NCBI GenBank assembly: GCA_016840945.1
Contig: JAEORJ010000127.1
Span: forward strand, 1-44,188
Length of the DNA stretch: 44,188 nt
From: Candidatus Gerdarchaeota archaeon
GTDB lineage: Archaea > Asgardarchaeota > Heimdallarchaeia > JABLTI01
Reading direction: 5' to 3'
Shown here piece after piece: positions 33,542-43,282 of this stretch. Each line of letters opens with the position of its first letter. Position 1 is the stretch's first letter. The notes beneath the pieces are model-generated. The model was not told the origin of the DNA. It did no database searches and saw only the letters and a list, made by a program, of their open reading frames with translations. A program made the translations under genes and the position numbers.

Positions 33542-34795
33542 TTACATGTCCCTAATTGAATATCGTAGAAGTGCTACTAAGCCACCAAATGATTTGTAAA
33601 GAATCATACCTTCTTCAGTATCTGTACTGATAACTTCTATGTCGGCACCTGTTTCTGCAGCTTTTCGACCAATCTCTTCAACAAAATCTTCAGTTTCATC
33701 AACAACTAATCTAGCATTACCACATTGAGGGCAAATTCGTTTGAGAACGTCCTCTTCAAATTCAATAAATTCACGAGCTTTTACAGCTTCTTTAGCAGTG
33801 TAATTACATTGTTGACAAACAATCTTGGATTGTATAACATCAAGCTCTTCACTGATAAGTAATGATTTAACAGCCCCAAGCTCAATAGCTCGTAAAACTT
33901 CTTTTTGACCATAAGCGACTAAACCGGTATCTTTGCCTAACTCTTTGAGAAATGTTTGAACTAATTTCTTCTCTTCTAGATAACGAACGTCTTTTAAAAG
34001 ATCTTCTGATTTATCCATTAGTTCACGAATGCCTTGTAAACCAGTATAACCTGTATCAACTGTTCCCATAACCTTATCACGCAGGCGATAATCTAGGAAA
34101 TCTCCACGAACAAAATTCTCTTTAGCTAATGAAGGACCACCAATAACAATGCCTTTCAAATCGGGAATATCAACAAATAATTCATTAGCTACTTCACCTG
34201 CTTTTCTAAGATGTTCTTGAGCTAAAATCTCAGTTCCTCTTTGAATTCTTCTTTGAGATTGCCCACCCTTACCATGCTTACCAGGAACAAAAGAAGAAAG
34301 ATTTCTCAAGAAAGTCATATGATTCCCTCTTAGAAGAGCATAGGCAGCTGTTTCTCGGTCAACGACCATAAGCCCAAATTGATCTTTTTCCTCAAGTTGT
34401 TCTCGTAAATACTCAGTATGAAATCTAGAGTCACAAACATACATTTTACGGATAATAGGTTCAACAGGGGTAATAGGGAAATATTCAACTTTACCTGATT
34501 GAGTCATCCCGCAAAAAATTACTAAACCGTTTTGAGGCAAATCTCGAACTTGTTTTAAACGTGTAAGAATGCTTGAGAGAGCAGCAATAACGGCTTTGCC
34601 AGTTTGTTTGCTTTTAATGTTCGCAGCAGTACCTCTTTCATCAATTAATTGAGAAGTGACATCAGGAATAGATGTGCCATTAGGCATGTAAAGAGAAACC
34701 AAGCAAGTTGCACCATTGAAAGATTTCTTACGTTCAAGGCGTTCAATACTTTGTTTGATCTTGTAGTTATCAAAGGAAGAGGCATGATGGGACAT
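33542..34795 (-). CDS. prf1: peptide chain release factor aRF1
   Basis: A 417-residue archaeal class I release factor. Domain 1 shows the stop-codon recognition elements NIKS (59-62) and YVCDSRF (119-125, the YxCxxxF motif). Domain 2 has GKGGQSQRR with GGQ at 177-179, which triggers peptidyl-tRNA hydrolysis. Domain 3 carries a zinc-binding minidomain, CQQCNYTAKE...CPQCGNARL (about 321-360), seen in many archaeal aRF1s. All three stop codons are expected to be read, and the genes here use TAA, TAG and TGA in the ordinary way. It is divergent from the F420:NADP oxidoreductase gene. Confidence 0.96.
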   Translation of the reverse strand: MSHHASSFDNYKIKQSIERLERKKSFNGATCLVSLYMPNGTSIPDVTSQLIDERGTAANIKSKQTGKAVIAALSSILTRLKQVRDLPQNGLVIFCGMTQSGKVEYFPITPVEPIIRKMYVCDSRFHTEYLREQLEEKDQFGLMVVDRETAAYALLRGNHMTFLRNLSSFVPGKHGKGGQSQRRIQRGTEILAQEHLRKAGEVANELFVDIPDLKGIVIGGPSLAKENFVRGDFLDYRLRDKVMGTVDTGYTGLQGIRELMDKSEDLLKDVRYLEEKKLVQTFLKELGKDTGLVAYGQKEVLRAIELGAVKSLLISEELDVIQSKIVCQQCNYTAKEAVKAREFIEFEEDVLKRICPQCGNARLVVDETEDFVEEIGRKAAETGADIEVISTDTEEGMILYKSFGGLVALLRYSIRDM

Positions 34796-34986
34796 AATGA
34801 TTGTATTCTCCTAGATTCCTAATTATAAGTCTAACTGATAATAACATACTTTCGATGAAGAGAGTAGTTTATAAATTTTGAGACAAATAATAACAACTCA
34901 CTTTGACACAACAATTATTAATATTGACTATTATTTTCAATTAATTTCAAAATATAGCTAAAAAGAATTGTTGAGGTATAATTTCG

Positions 34987-35673
34987 ATGAGTGAGATAAA
35001 AACAGAACGAAAAATTGGATTAATTCCCGGAACGGGTAAGCAAAGTAAAGGAATTGCATTACGATTAGGAAAAGCTGGTTTTGATGTGATGCTTGGTTCT
35101 AGAACCGAAGAGAAAGCTAAGGAAGCAGCAATAGAACTAAACGAAAAATTGCAAAAAAAGAAATTTGCTAGTGCAACCAATAGCGAAATTGCTGAGAAAT
35201 GTAATTTAATATTTATAGTGGTTCCATATGTTAATCTAGCTGACACTCTTGAAAGTATAAAATCAAAATTACATAAGGGTTCCATAATTGTCGATGTTGT
35301 GGTACCTTTGACCTTTAAAGATGGATTAGCTTACTGTATTGATGATTTACCTTATCCTTCTGCAAGTGAATTTATACAATCACAAGTACCTAAGGGGGTA
35401 AATGTAGTAGGGGCATTCAAAACTATTTCAGCTATTACATTGAATAAAATTGAGAAACCGCTTAATTATGATATTTTTCTTTCAGGTGATGATGAGAACA
35501 TAAAAGAGGAAATAAAAGGGATATTTGAAAAAATTGATGGCGCAAGGGTGATAAATGCTGGTCCATTAGCAGCATCAGAAACAACTGAACATATGACTGC
35601 CTTATTACTAAATATAAACAAATTAAATAAAGTTAAACATGCTTCCTTTAAAGTCATCTCAGGCGATCATTAG
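34987..35673 (+). CDS. npdG: F420H2:NADP+ oxidoreductase (Fno/NpdG)
   Basis: A 228-residue protein with an N-terminal Rossmann fold, IGLIPGTGKQSKGIALRLGKAG (about 10-31), and the NADP-binding LGSRTEEKAKEAA. The second half has LIFIVVPYVNLADTLESI, SIIVDVVVPLTF, NVVGAFKTISA and DIFLSGDDENIKEEI, then the GPLAASETTEHMTALLLNIN C-terminus. This matches the family that transfers hydride between coenzyme F420 and NADP. It implies F420 is used by this organism, though no F420 synthesis gene is in the window. GAGGT lies 9 bases before the ATG. It is near the glutamate dehydrogenase and Stn-like genes, all of which use nicotinamide cofactors. Confidence 0.9.
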   Translation: MSEIKTERKIGLIPGTGKQSKGIALRLGKAGFDVMLGSRTEEKAKEAAIELNEKLQKKKFASATNSEIAEKCNLIFIVVPYVNLADTLESIKSKLHKGSIIVDVVVPLTFKDGLAYCIDDLPYPSASEFIQSQVPKGVNVVGAFKTISAITLNKIEKPLNYDIFLSGDDENIKEEIKGIFEKIDGARVINAGPLAASETTEHMTALLLNINKLNKVKHASFKVISGDH

Positions 35674-35695
35674 AAAGAAAAAGAGAAATCATATA

Positions 35696-36259
35696 TTACA
35701 ATTCGATTAGTTGCTCTTTTGCTAATTTAGAATTACATTGAGGGCAGAAACCCTTTATAGCTAATAAATTGACCAAATGATCATAATGGGCATAAGTCGA
35801 ACAACAAGGAGTTTTAACGATTTTTTCATCTGCTTTTAGTGGTGAGAAACAAACAATGCAGACTGGTTTGGGAGAACCACAACTTGAACAATTATCAGCA
35901 TCAATTGGAATCACTTCACCACAATTTGGACATGTAAGATAGAGGTCTCGAGTTGGAGGAGGGATAGATTCAATTTTGGGTTCTGGTTTATTATCAAAAA
36001 CAATGGAAGCTGTTTCATTAATTGCTGAAGCACGTGCAGCTTTCCTTTCACGATATTTTTTACCAAGGAACACTAAACCAATTGTTAAGAGAATCGCGAC
36101 TATTAAGACTATTATATCAATTATAAAACCATTACCAACGATACCCCATGAAGCAATATCGCCAACCCATACAAGTGAAGTTAAGAGAATACCAACTATT
36201 AGGAAAGAAAAGAGAACGGCATCCTGTTTTTTATCATCGCTATTAATCGAAATCACCAT
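35696..36259 (-). CDS. two-span membrane protein with zinc-ribbon and RING-like cytosolic tail
   Basis: A 187-residue protein. Two membrane spans (about 14-33 and 44-66) are followed by the basic stop KKYRERKAAR. The tail has a zinc ribbon, C110-x2-C113...C124-x2-C127. A second cluster follows: C134-x2-C137, C152-C153, H158-x2-H161, C172-x2-C175. The last has eight potential ligands and the CxxC...H-x2-H...CPxC order of a RING finger, though the spacing is not canonical for RING-H2. RING proteins act as ubiquitin E3 ligases in eukaryotes and in some archaea with ubiquitin-like systems. No ubiquitin or E2 gene is in this window, so a role in modification is only a possibility. Confidence 0.75.
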   Translation of the reverse strand: MVISINSDDKKQDAVLFSFLIVGILLTSLVWVGDIASWGIVGNGFIIDIIVLIVAILLTIGLVFLGKKYRERKAARASAINETASIVFDNKPEPKIESIPPPTRDLYLTCPNCGEVIPIDADNCSSCGSPKPVCIVCFSPLKADEKIVKTPCCSTYAHYDHLVNLLAIKGFCPQCNSKLAKEQLIEL

Positions 36260-36396
36260 GATAATATTACTAATATGCTATAGTTTGAGTTGTGCTAAAA
36301 ACCTTACCAAATGAAGAAAAAACAGAAAGTGGAAAAAGTTCTTAAAGAGAAGGAAAAGTATAAACAATGTTTTAGTTTCAAAAGTGGATTTTGAAA

Positions 36397-36427
36397 TTAT
36401 AAATAAACAATCCCGAAATTTCGAGGT
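36397..36427 (+). promoter_or_regulatory. promoter and ribosome-binding site of glutamate dehydrogenase
   Basis: TTATAAATA (36397-36405) is a TATA-like box and GAGGT (36423-36427) sits 8 bases before the ATG. Between them CGAAATTTCG (36414-36423) is a 10-base palindrome, a possible operator or start-site element. Confidence 0.4.
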
Positions 36428-36429
36428 AA

Positions 36430-37809
<1,380 letters not shown>

Positions 37810-37823
37810 TTTACCATTTTTTA

Positions 37824-37856
37824 GGGCAATTTTTGCCCTTTTATTATTTTTTTCTT
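37824..37856 (+). terminator. intrinsic-type terminator of glutamate dehydrogenase
   Basis: GGGCAA (37824-37829) pairs with TTGCCC (37833-37838) around a 3-base loop, followed by a long T-rich run, 14 bases after the stop codon. Confidence 0.7.
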
Positions 37857-37920
37857 TTGTAATTAGTTTATTAATTAGCCCTTTGTTTCTAGAAGAACCT
37901 AACGCAAATCTTAAAACGAG

Positions 37921-37955
37921 ATATAATTTACTTATAGGCGAACCTATTCGGTGAT
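37921..37955 (+). promoter_or_regulatory. leader of the NuoE/NuoF/NfnB-like operon
   Basis: A TATA-like ATATAATTTA begins at 37921, and GGTGAT (37950-37955) is a strong Shine-Dalgarno 6 bases before the ATG at 37962. Between them ATAGG (37934-37938) and CCTAT (37943-37947) form a 5-bp hairpin with loop CGAA that might mask or expose the ribosome-binding site. Confidence 0.4.
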
Positions 37956-37961
37956 GCTACA

Positions 37962-38417
37962 ATGGATTTAGACTTCTTTAGAGAATATAAAACTGAAAGT
38001 AGTTCCATTATTCCTTTGCTTCAGCAGATACAAGATAAATTTGGGTATCTGCCCAGTGACGCGTTAGAGGAGTTAGCCATTTATCTAGGTGTTCCACTTA
38101 GTCGTATCTATGGCGTAGCTACTTTTTACGCGCAATTTAATTTCACTCCCCTGGGTAAGTATGTCGTCAAAGTTTGTCATGGCACAGCTTGTCACGTTAA
38201 TGGGGCAGTGAACATTGCCAAGGAAGTGTGTGAAGTTTTTGGTATTAATGAAAATGAAACAACAAAGGATGGTCTTATAACTTTACAATCCGTTGCTTGT
38301 TTAGGGTGTTGTAGTCTAGCCCCCGTTATTTCTGTTAATGACAAAGTCTATGGCAATCTCACCCCAGCTGATGTAAGACGTCTTGCTAGAAAAGTCATGA
38401 GGGATGAATTAGAATGA
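37962..38417 (+). CDS. NuoE/HydC-like [2Fe-2S] subunit (StnA-like)
   Basis: A 151-residue thioredoxin-like [2Fe-2S] protein of the NuoE family. The N-terminal helical part, IIPLLQQIQDKFGYLPSDAL and GVPLSRIYGVATFYAQFNF, precedes the cluster domain. The four ligand cysteines are in VCHGTACHV (about 71-79) and ACLGCCSLAP (about 111-120). It passes electrons with the NuoF-like flavin subunit encoded next, in complexes such as NADH dehydrogenases, bifurcating hydrogenases and Stn transhydrogenase. Its stop overlaps the next start (ATGA), so the two are translationally coupled. Confidence 0.93.
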   Translation: MDLDFFREYKTESSSIIPLLQQIQDKFGYLPSDALEELAIYLGVPLSRIYGVATFYAQFNFTPLGKYVVKVCHGTACHVNGAVNIAKEVCEVFGINENETTKDGLITLQSVACLGCCSLAPVISVNDKVYGNLTPADVRRLARKVMRDELE

Positions 38418-40192
38418 TCAAACATATTGCTATTGGTATGAATTCTTGCGGTATTGCAGCAGGTGCGGAAGAAATTAAAGCATTCTTAGAGAAAGAACTC
38501 AAAGATCGCAATATTGAACTCAAACTCAAGAATGTTGGTTGTATCGGCATGTGTTATCGTGAACCACTTGTTGATATTGTCACGAAAGATGTCATTTACA
38601 CTTATGGCAACCTTACAATTGATAAAATGAAAAAAATTATCGATGAACATATTGTTAACGGTAAAGTAGTCGAGGAATATCTTGTTAAGAAAGACACCTA
38701 TCATTCAGCACGAGAAACTTGGGATGTTGACAACTTTTTTTCCAAACAAGTGAAAATCATCCTTGAAAATTCAGGCTATATTGATCCAGAGAAAATTGAA
38801 GAATACATTGAAGTTGATGGTTATAAAGCACTTGAAAAAGCATTGAAGATGACTCCTGAAGAAATCATCGATGAAATTTCAAAAGCTGGTCTTCGTGGTA
38901 GAGGTGGTGCTGGTTGTCCTACTGGCTTGAAGTGGAAATTTACTCGTCAAGCAGATGGTGACCCAAAGTATATTGTATGCAATGCTGATGAAGGTGATCC
39001 TGGAGCATTTATGAATAGAAATGTCCTTGAAGGAGATCCACATCGAGTCATTGAAGGAATGATTATTGGCGCTTTTGCAATTGGTGCTCATAAAGGTTTT
39101 ATCTATTGTAGAGCCGAATACCCCTTAGCTGTGAAACGAATACAAATAGCCATTAAACAAGCTCGTGAGAAAGGATTCCTTGGAGAAAATATTCTTGGCA
39201 GCGGTTTCTCGTTTGATTTAGAAATCATGGAAGGTGCTGGAGCTTTTGTATGCGGTGAAGAAACAGCTTTACTTGCCTCATTAGAAGGCAAGAGAGGGAT
39301 GCCTAATTTACGACCTCCATACCCATCAACCAAAGGTTATAAAGGAAAACCAACCAATATCAATAACGTTGAGTCTTGGGCTAATGTTCCATGGATTATG
39401 AGACATGGTTGGCAAGAATTCACCAAATATGGTTCAGAAAAGAGCAAGGGTACCAAAGTTTTTGCTCTTGCAGGGAAGATTAAGAGAGGTGGAAATGTCG
39501 AAGTACCAATGGGTATAACCATCAAAGAAATTTTAGTTGAAATTGGTGGTGGAACTAAATCTGGCAAGGAATTAAAAGCAGTCCAGATGGGTGGTCCATC
39601 AGGTGGTTGTATACCTTATAGATTATTTGATACACCAATTGATTATGATTCCATTAATGCTACCGGAGCAATCATGGGTAGTGGTGGAATGGTTGTTATG
39701 GATGAAGATACTTGTATGATTGATATCGCGAAATTCTTTATTGATTTTACAGTTCTTGAATCCTGTGGTAAATGTATCTATTGTCGTATTGGTACTAAAC
39801 GAATGCTAGAATTACTTCATAAGATATCTGATGGTGAAGCTACACTAGAAGATCTAGCAAAACTTGAGGATTTAGCTCCAAAAGTAAAAACAGGTTCTCT
39901 ATGTGGACTAGGTCAAACAGCACCAAATCCTGTTCTAACAACTTTACGATATTTTAGAGAAGAATATGAACAACATATTAATGATAAGAAATGTATAGCA
40001 AAAGTTTGCAAACCACTACTAACTTACACTATCAATGATAATTGCACTGGTTGTGGTGCTTGTGTTCGCAAATGTCCTTCTGATGCGATTACTGGCGAAA
40101 AGAAGGAGAAGCATCTCATTGATCAAGAGAAATGTATCAAATGTGGTGCATGTTATGACACTTGTCGTTTTGAATCAATAGATGTGGAGTGA
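38414..40192 (+). CDS. NuoF/HydB-like NADH-binding flavoprotein subunit (StnB-like)
   Basis: A 592-residue subunit with, in order, a thioredoxin-like [2Fe-2S] domain (Cys in MNSCGIAAGA and GCIGMCYREP, residues 1-95) and the NuoF FMN/NADH domain. The latter has GLRGRGGAGCPTGLKW, CNADEGDPGAFMNR and GAGAFVCGEETALLASLEG. A [4Fe-4S] site, ESCGKCIYCRIGTKRM...SLCGLGQ, precedes a C-terminal 2[4Fe-4S] ferredoxin (CTGCGACVRKCPSDAI, CIKCGACYDTC). This extended form is typical of bifurcating enzymes (HydB, HndC, StnB) and not of respiratory NuoF. Flavin and NADH sites look intact. The third gene starts 7 bases after its stop, with its Shine-Dalgarno overlapping the stop codon. Confidence 0.95.
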   Translation: MIKHIAIGMNSCGIAAGAEEIKAFLEKELKDRNIELKLKNVGCIGMCYREPLVDIVTKDVIYTYGNLTIDKMKKIIDEHIVNGKVVEEYLVKKDTYHSARETWDVDNFFSKQVKIILENSGYIDPEKIEEYIEVDGYKALEKALKMTPEEIIDEISKAGLRGRGGAGCPTGLKWKFTRQADGDPKYIVCNADEGDPGAFMNRNVLEGDPHRVIEGMIIGAFAIGAHKGFIYCRAEYPLAVKRIQIAIKQAREKGFLGENILGSGFSFDLEIMEGAGAFVCGEETALLASLEGKRGMPNLRPPYPSTKGYKGKPTNINNVESWANVPWIMRHGWQEFTKYGSEKSKGTKVFALAGKIKRGGNVEVPMGITIKEILVEIGGGTKSGKELKAVQMGGPSGGCIPYRLFDTPIDYDSINATGAIMGSGGMVVMDEDTCMIDIAKFFIDFTVLESCGKCIYCRIGTKRMLELLHKISDGEATLEDLAKLEDLAPKVKTGSLCGLGQTAPNPVLTTLRYFREEYEQHINDKKCIAKVCKPLLTYTINDNCTGCGACVRKCPSDAITGEKKEKHLIDQEKCIKCGACYDTCRFESIDVE

Positions 40193-40199
40193 GAAGCAA

Positions 40200-43130
40200 A
40201 TGAAAGTTAAAATTAATTCCAAAGATGAAGAATTCCCAGAAAAGACTACAATTATGGATTATTTGAAGCAAAATAATCGTCATATCTCTGGCGTTTGTAA
40301 GATGAAAGAGCTTGATCCTTATGGCTCTTGCAGATTGTGCTTAGTTGATATTAACAATCGAATGCTTCCTGCATGCTCTACCTATCCTCGCGAAAATGAT
40401 TCCATTGATACTACTAGTGAATCGGTCATTAGTATGCGCCGCACTGCATTAGAATTAATGCTCTCTGATCATGAAGGAGATTGTATGGGACCATGTAATA
40501 ATGGTTGTCCATCTTTCAGTGAAGTTCAATCGTATGTTGCTCTTATTGCAATGGGCAAATATACTGAAGCAGTCGAACTTATGAAAAAAGACTATATTCT
40601 TCCAGCATCATTAGGACGTGTTTGTCCTGCTTTTTGTGAAAAGGAATGTCGTCGTCAGTTTGTTGAGGGCAATATTCTTATCAGAGAAGCGAAGCGATTT
40701 GCTGCTGATTACGATCTTGAACACGGACCATGGATGCCTGAAATTCCTCCAGAAACTGGTAAGAGTATAGGTATTATTGGTGGCGGTCCTGCAGGATTGT
40801 CTTGTGCTTTTTATCTACGACAAAAAGGACATGCTATCACCATTTATGAAGCAATGCCTAAATTAGGTGGTATGCTACGTTATGGCATTCCTAAGTTCCG
40901 TTTACCAAAAGATATTCTTGACAAAGATATCGCAACAGTTATTGATACTGGTGTAGAGGTTAAAACAAATACTGCCATTGGTAGGGATATCACTTTAGCT
41001 GAATTACAGAAAAAACATGATGCAGTTTTCATTGGTACTGGTGCTTGGACAAGTATGGATGCTGGTCTTGAAGGTTCAGATAAAGTTGGAGTAATGGATG
41101 CTATTGAATTCTTGCGTAAAATCAGCTTAGGTGAAAAAGTCGATATTGGACCTGATGTTTTAGTTGTCGGTGGTGGTAATAGCGCCATGGATGTAGCTAG
41201 AACAGCCAAACGTTTAGGTTGTAATGTCATGCTATCATATCGTCGATCCATGAATGAAATGCCTGCCAATCCTGTTGAAATCCATGAAGCAGAGGAGGAA
41301 GGAGTTGAATTCTTAACCTTAACTAACCCAGTAGGATTAAAAGGTCAAACCAAATTAGAAGAAGTTGAACTAGTTAAAATGGAACTTGGCGAACCCGATG
41401 CAAGTGGTAGACGCCGACCAATAGTCTGTGCTGGAAGTAATTATTGTATCGCTGCAGATACGATTGTTTTTGCAATTGGTCAAAGACCTGACTTCAAATT
41501 GCTTGAACAATTTGGTATTGGTGCTACAAAATGGTCAGCTGCTTATGATGATGTTACTTATGAAACCAATATTCCTGGTGTATTTGTTGGTGGTGATTTA
41601 GCTTTAGGAGCTGCTACAGTTATAGAAGCAATTGCTACTGCTAAAAATGCTGCTTACATGATCGATTGGTATCTAAAAGGCGAATTGCCAAAAATCAAGC
41701 AGTTCCTCACAGAACCATGGCATCATTTAGATGAAATCTATAGCGATGAAAAATACAAGAATTTCTTACTTGGTTACAAACCATACAAACACTGGAAGAA
41801 ACCAACAGAAGAAATGTACAAAGATATTGAACGCAAACCACAAGGTAAACCAATGATCTATCCAGCTGAAAAAAGAATCAAATCTTTTGATGAGATTAGT
41901 GAAACATTACCTGAAAAAGCTATTCTCAAAGAAGTTAGCAGATGTATGTCTTGCGGTTGTCTTGATGGTTTTGAATGCAAATTGAGAGAATACGCTACTA
42001 TGTATGGTGCTGAACAATCAAAATTTGCTGGTGAGAAACAAGTAGATAAAATTGACGAATCTCATCCACATATCATACTTGATAACAATAAATGTATTCT
42101 ATGTGGACGCTGTGTAAATCTTACCCACGAAATTACAGGCGAAGGTCTTATTGACAATTTGAACAGAGGATTCCCAACAAAGAATGGTCCACCAATTGGT
42201 ATGCAATTAGGTGAAGTAAAAGGTGATTTTGCCGGGCAGTTCGTTGATGATTGCCCAACAGGAGCTTTTGCACATAAAACACCTTATCCAAAAGATGGTC
42301 CATGGGACAGCACTCCAGTAACTACTGTTTGTTATCAATGCGGTATTGGTTGTGAAATGAATATTAATATCTTCAAAGGTGTTCCAATAAATATCTCTTC
42401 AGATGATAATTCATGGAACCATGGTTTGGTTTGTGATAGACCGCGATTCATTCGTGAATGGGAAGAAGCTGTCCTAAAACCAATGGTAAAGAAAGGTAAT
42501 ACTTTTGAAGAAATACCTAAGGATAAAGCTAAGGAACTCCTAAAGAAACACCTTGATGATTTAGCTATTGTTCTTACACCAAATGTCACTAATGACGAAG
42601 CAAAAGCACTCATAAAATTCGCTAAAAAACATGAATTCAAAATCGGAGCAATTTTTGATGAAGGTAAATCAACCGCAAAGTTAGCTGACATCTTTAAGAG
42701 CAAACGAATCAAACTTGAAGTTGAATTATCAGATTATCCTCTTCTTAAACCATTTATACATATTGCTAAAAAATATGGTGCAATAATTACAAATGACAAA
42801 CCAGATATTGCTATTGTCAATGCTCCAGCTAAACCAGAGAACATACCTACGATCATCATGCACAAAGGTTTGAATGAATTAGGATTAATAGAATTGGGTC
42901 TTGAACCCATACCAAAAGCAAAGAATTATTTGGTTATTGGTTCAACTGATAAGAAGTTCAAAGGATTCGTTATTTCATTGGGTAAGAACAATTATGCTGA
43001 TTTAATCTTACCATTACCAGCATGGATTAACCGCTCTGGTAAAGTGATCAATTTGGAAGGTCGAGAATTAGAAGTGAAACAAGTTTTAGAAGGACCATCA
43101 CTAATGGACATTCTAAAGACTTATTTCTAA
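40200..43130 (+). CDS. NuoG/NfnB fusion iron-sulfur flavoprotein (StnC-like)
   Basis: A 976-residue fusion. An N-terminal [2Fe-2S] ferredoxin has ligands C33, C44, C47 and C59. A His/Cys cluster follows (HEGDCMGPCNNGC), then a GltD/NfnB module with CPAFCEKECRR, FAD fold IGIIGGGPAGLSCAF and NADPH fold VLVVGGGNSAMDVA. The C-terminal third carries CILCGRC...DCPTGAF and a formate-dehydrogenase-like [4Fe-4S] motif CYQCGIGCEMN...GLVCDRP. The end is a shortened molybdopterin-oxidoreductase-like domain of about 270 residues, too short for a cofactor site. I choose ATG 40200 because GGAGTGA lies 7 bases upstream; ATG 40182 overlaps the previous gene. The domain set matches the NADPH-handling subunit of Stn-type transhydrogenases. 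Confidence 0.92.
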   Translation: MKVKINSKDEEFPEKTTIMDYLKQNNRHISGVCKMKELDPYGSCRLCLVDINNRMLPACSTYPRENDSIDTTSESVISMRRTALELMLSDHEGDCMGPCNNGCPSFSEVQSYVALIAMGKYTEAVELMKKDYILPASLGRVCPAFCEKECRRQFVEGNILIREAKRFAADYDLEHGPWMPEIPPETGKSIGIIGGGPAGLSCAFYLRQKGHAITIYEAMPKLGGMLRYGIPKFRLPKDILDKDIATVIDTGVEVKTNTAIGRDITLAELQKKHDAVFIGTGAWTSMDAGLEGSDKVGVMDAIEFLRKISLGEKVDIGPDVLVVGGGNSAMDVARTAKRLGCNVMLSYRRSMNEMPANPVEIHEAEEEGVEFLTLTNPVGLKGQTKLEEVELVKMELGEPDASGRRRPIVCAGSNYCIAADTIVFAIGQRPDFKLLEQFGIGATKWSAAYDDVTYETNIPGVFVGGDLALGAATVIEAIATAKNAAYMIDWYLKGELPKIKQFLTEPWHHLDEIYSDEKYKNFLLGYKPYKHWKKPTEEMYKDIERKPQGKPMIYPAEKRIKSFDEISETLPEKAILKEVSRCMSCGCLDGFECKLREYATMYGAEQSKFAGEKQVDKIDESHPHIILDNNKCILCGRCVNLTHEITGEGLIDNLNRGFPTKNGPPIGMQLGEVKGDFAGQFVDDCPTGAFAHKTPYPKDGPWDSTPVTTVCYQCGIGCEMNINIFKGVPINISSDDNSWNHGLVCDRPRFIREWEEAVLKPMVKKGNTFEEIPKDKAKELLKKHLDDLAIVLTPNVTNDEAKALIKFAKKHEFKIGAIFDEGKSTAKLADIFKSKRIKLEVELSDYPLLKPFIHIAKKYGAIITNDKPDIAIVNAPAKPENIPTIIMHKGLNELGLIELGLEPIPKAKNYLVIGSTDKKFKGFVISLGKNNYADLILPLPAWINRSGKVINLEGRELEVKQVLEGPSLMDILKTYF

Positions 43131-43172
43131 TTTTTCCCCTTTTTTTCCTTATTTTTTTATTATTTCTTTCAA
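43131..43172 (+). terminator. T-rich terminator of the Stn-like operon
   Basis: Successive T-runs begin immediately after the stop codon with no hairpin, the usual form of an archaeal terminator. Confidence 0.55.
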
Positions 43173-43252
43173 GAGTGATTATACTTTTTTTAAGTGATTA
43201 ATTTTAAATAGATGCAATAAATAGTTGTTATAACACGAACAGTAAATTATCC

Positions 43253-43262
43253 TATATATAAG
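43253..43262 (+). promoter_or_regulatory. TATA box of bshC
   Basis: TATATATAAG-type box is centred about 26 bases before the bshC ATG at 43283. There is no Shine-Dalgarno, so the transcript is probably leaderless. Confidence 0.55.
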
Positions 43263-43282
43263 CCAAGGATTGTTGTTGTTTA

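Noticed and set aside
40880..41269. 129-codon minus-strand ORF
   Set aside because: It is antisense to the FAD/NADPH-binding module of the NfnB-like gene.
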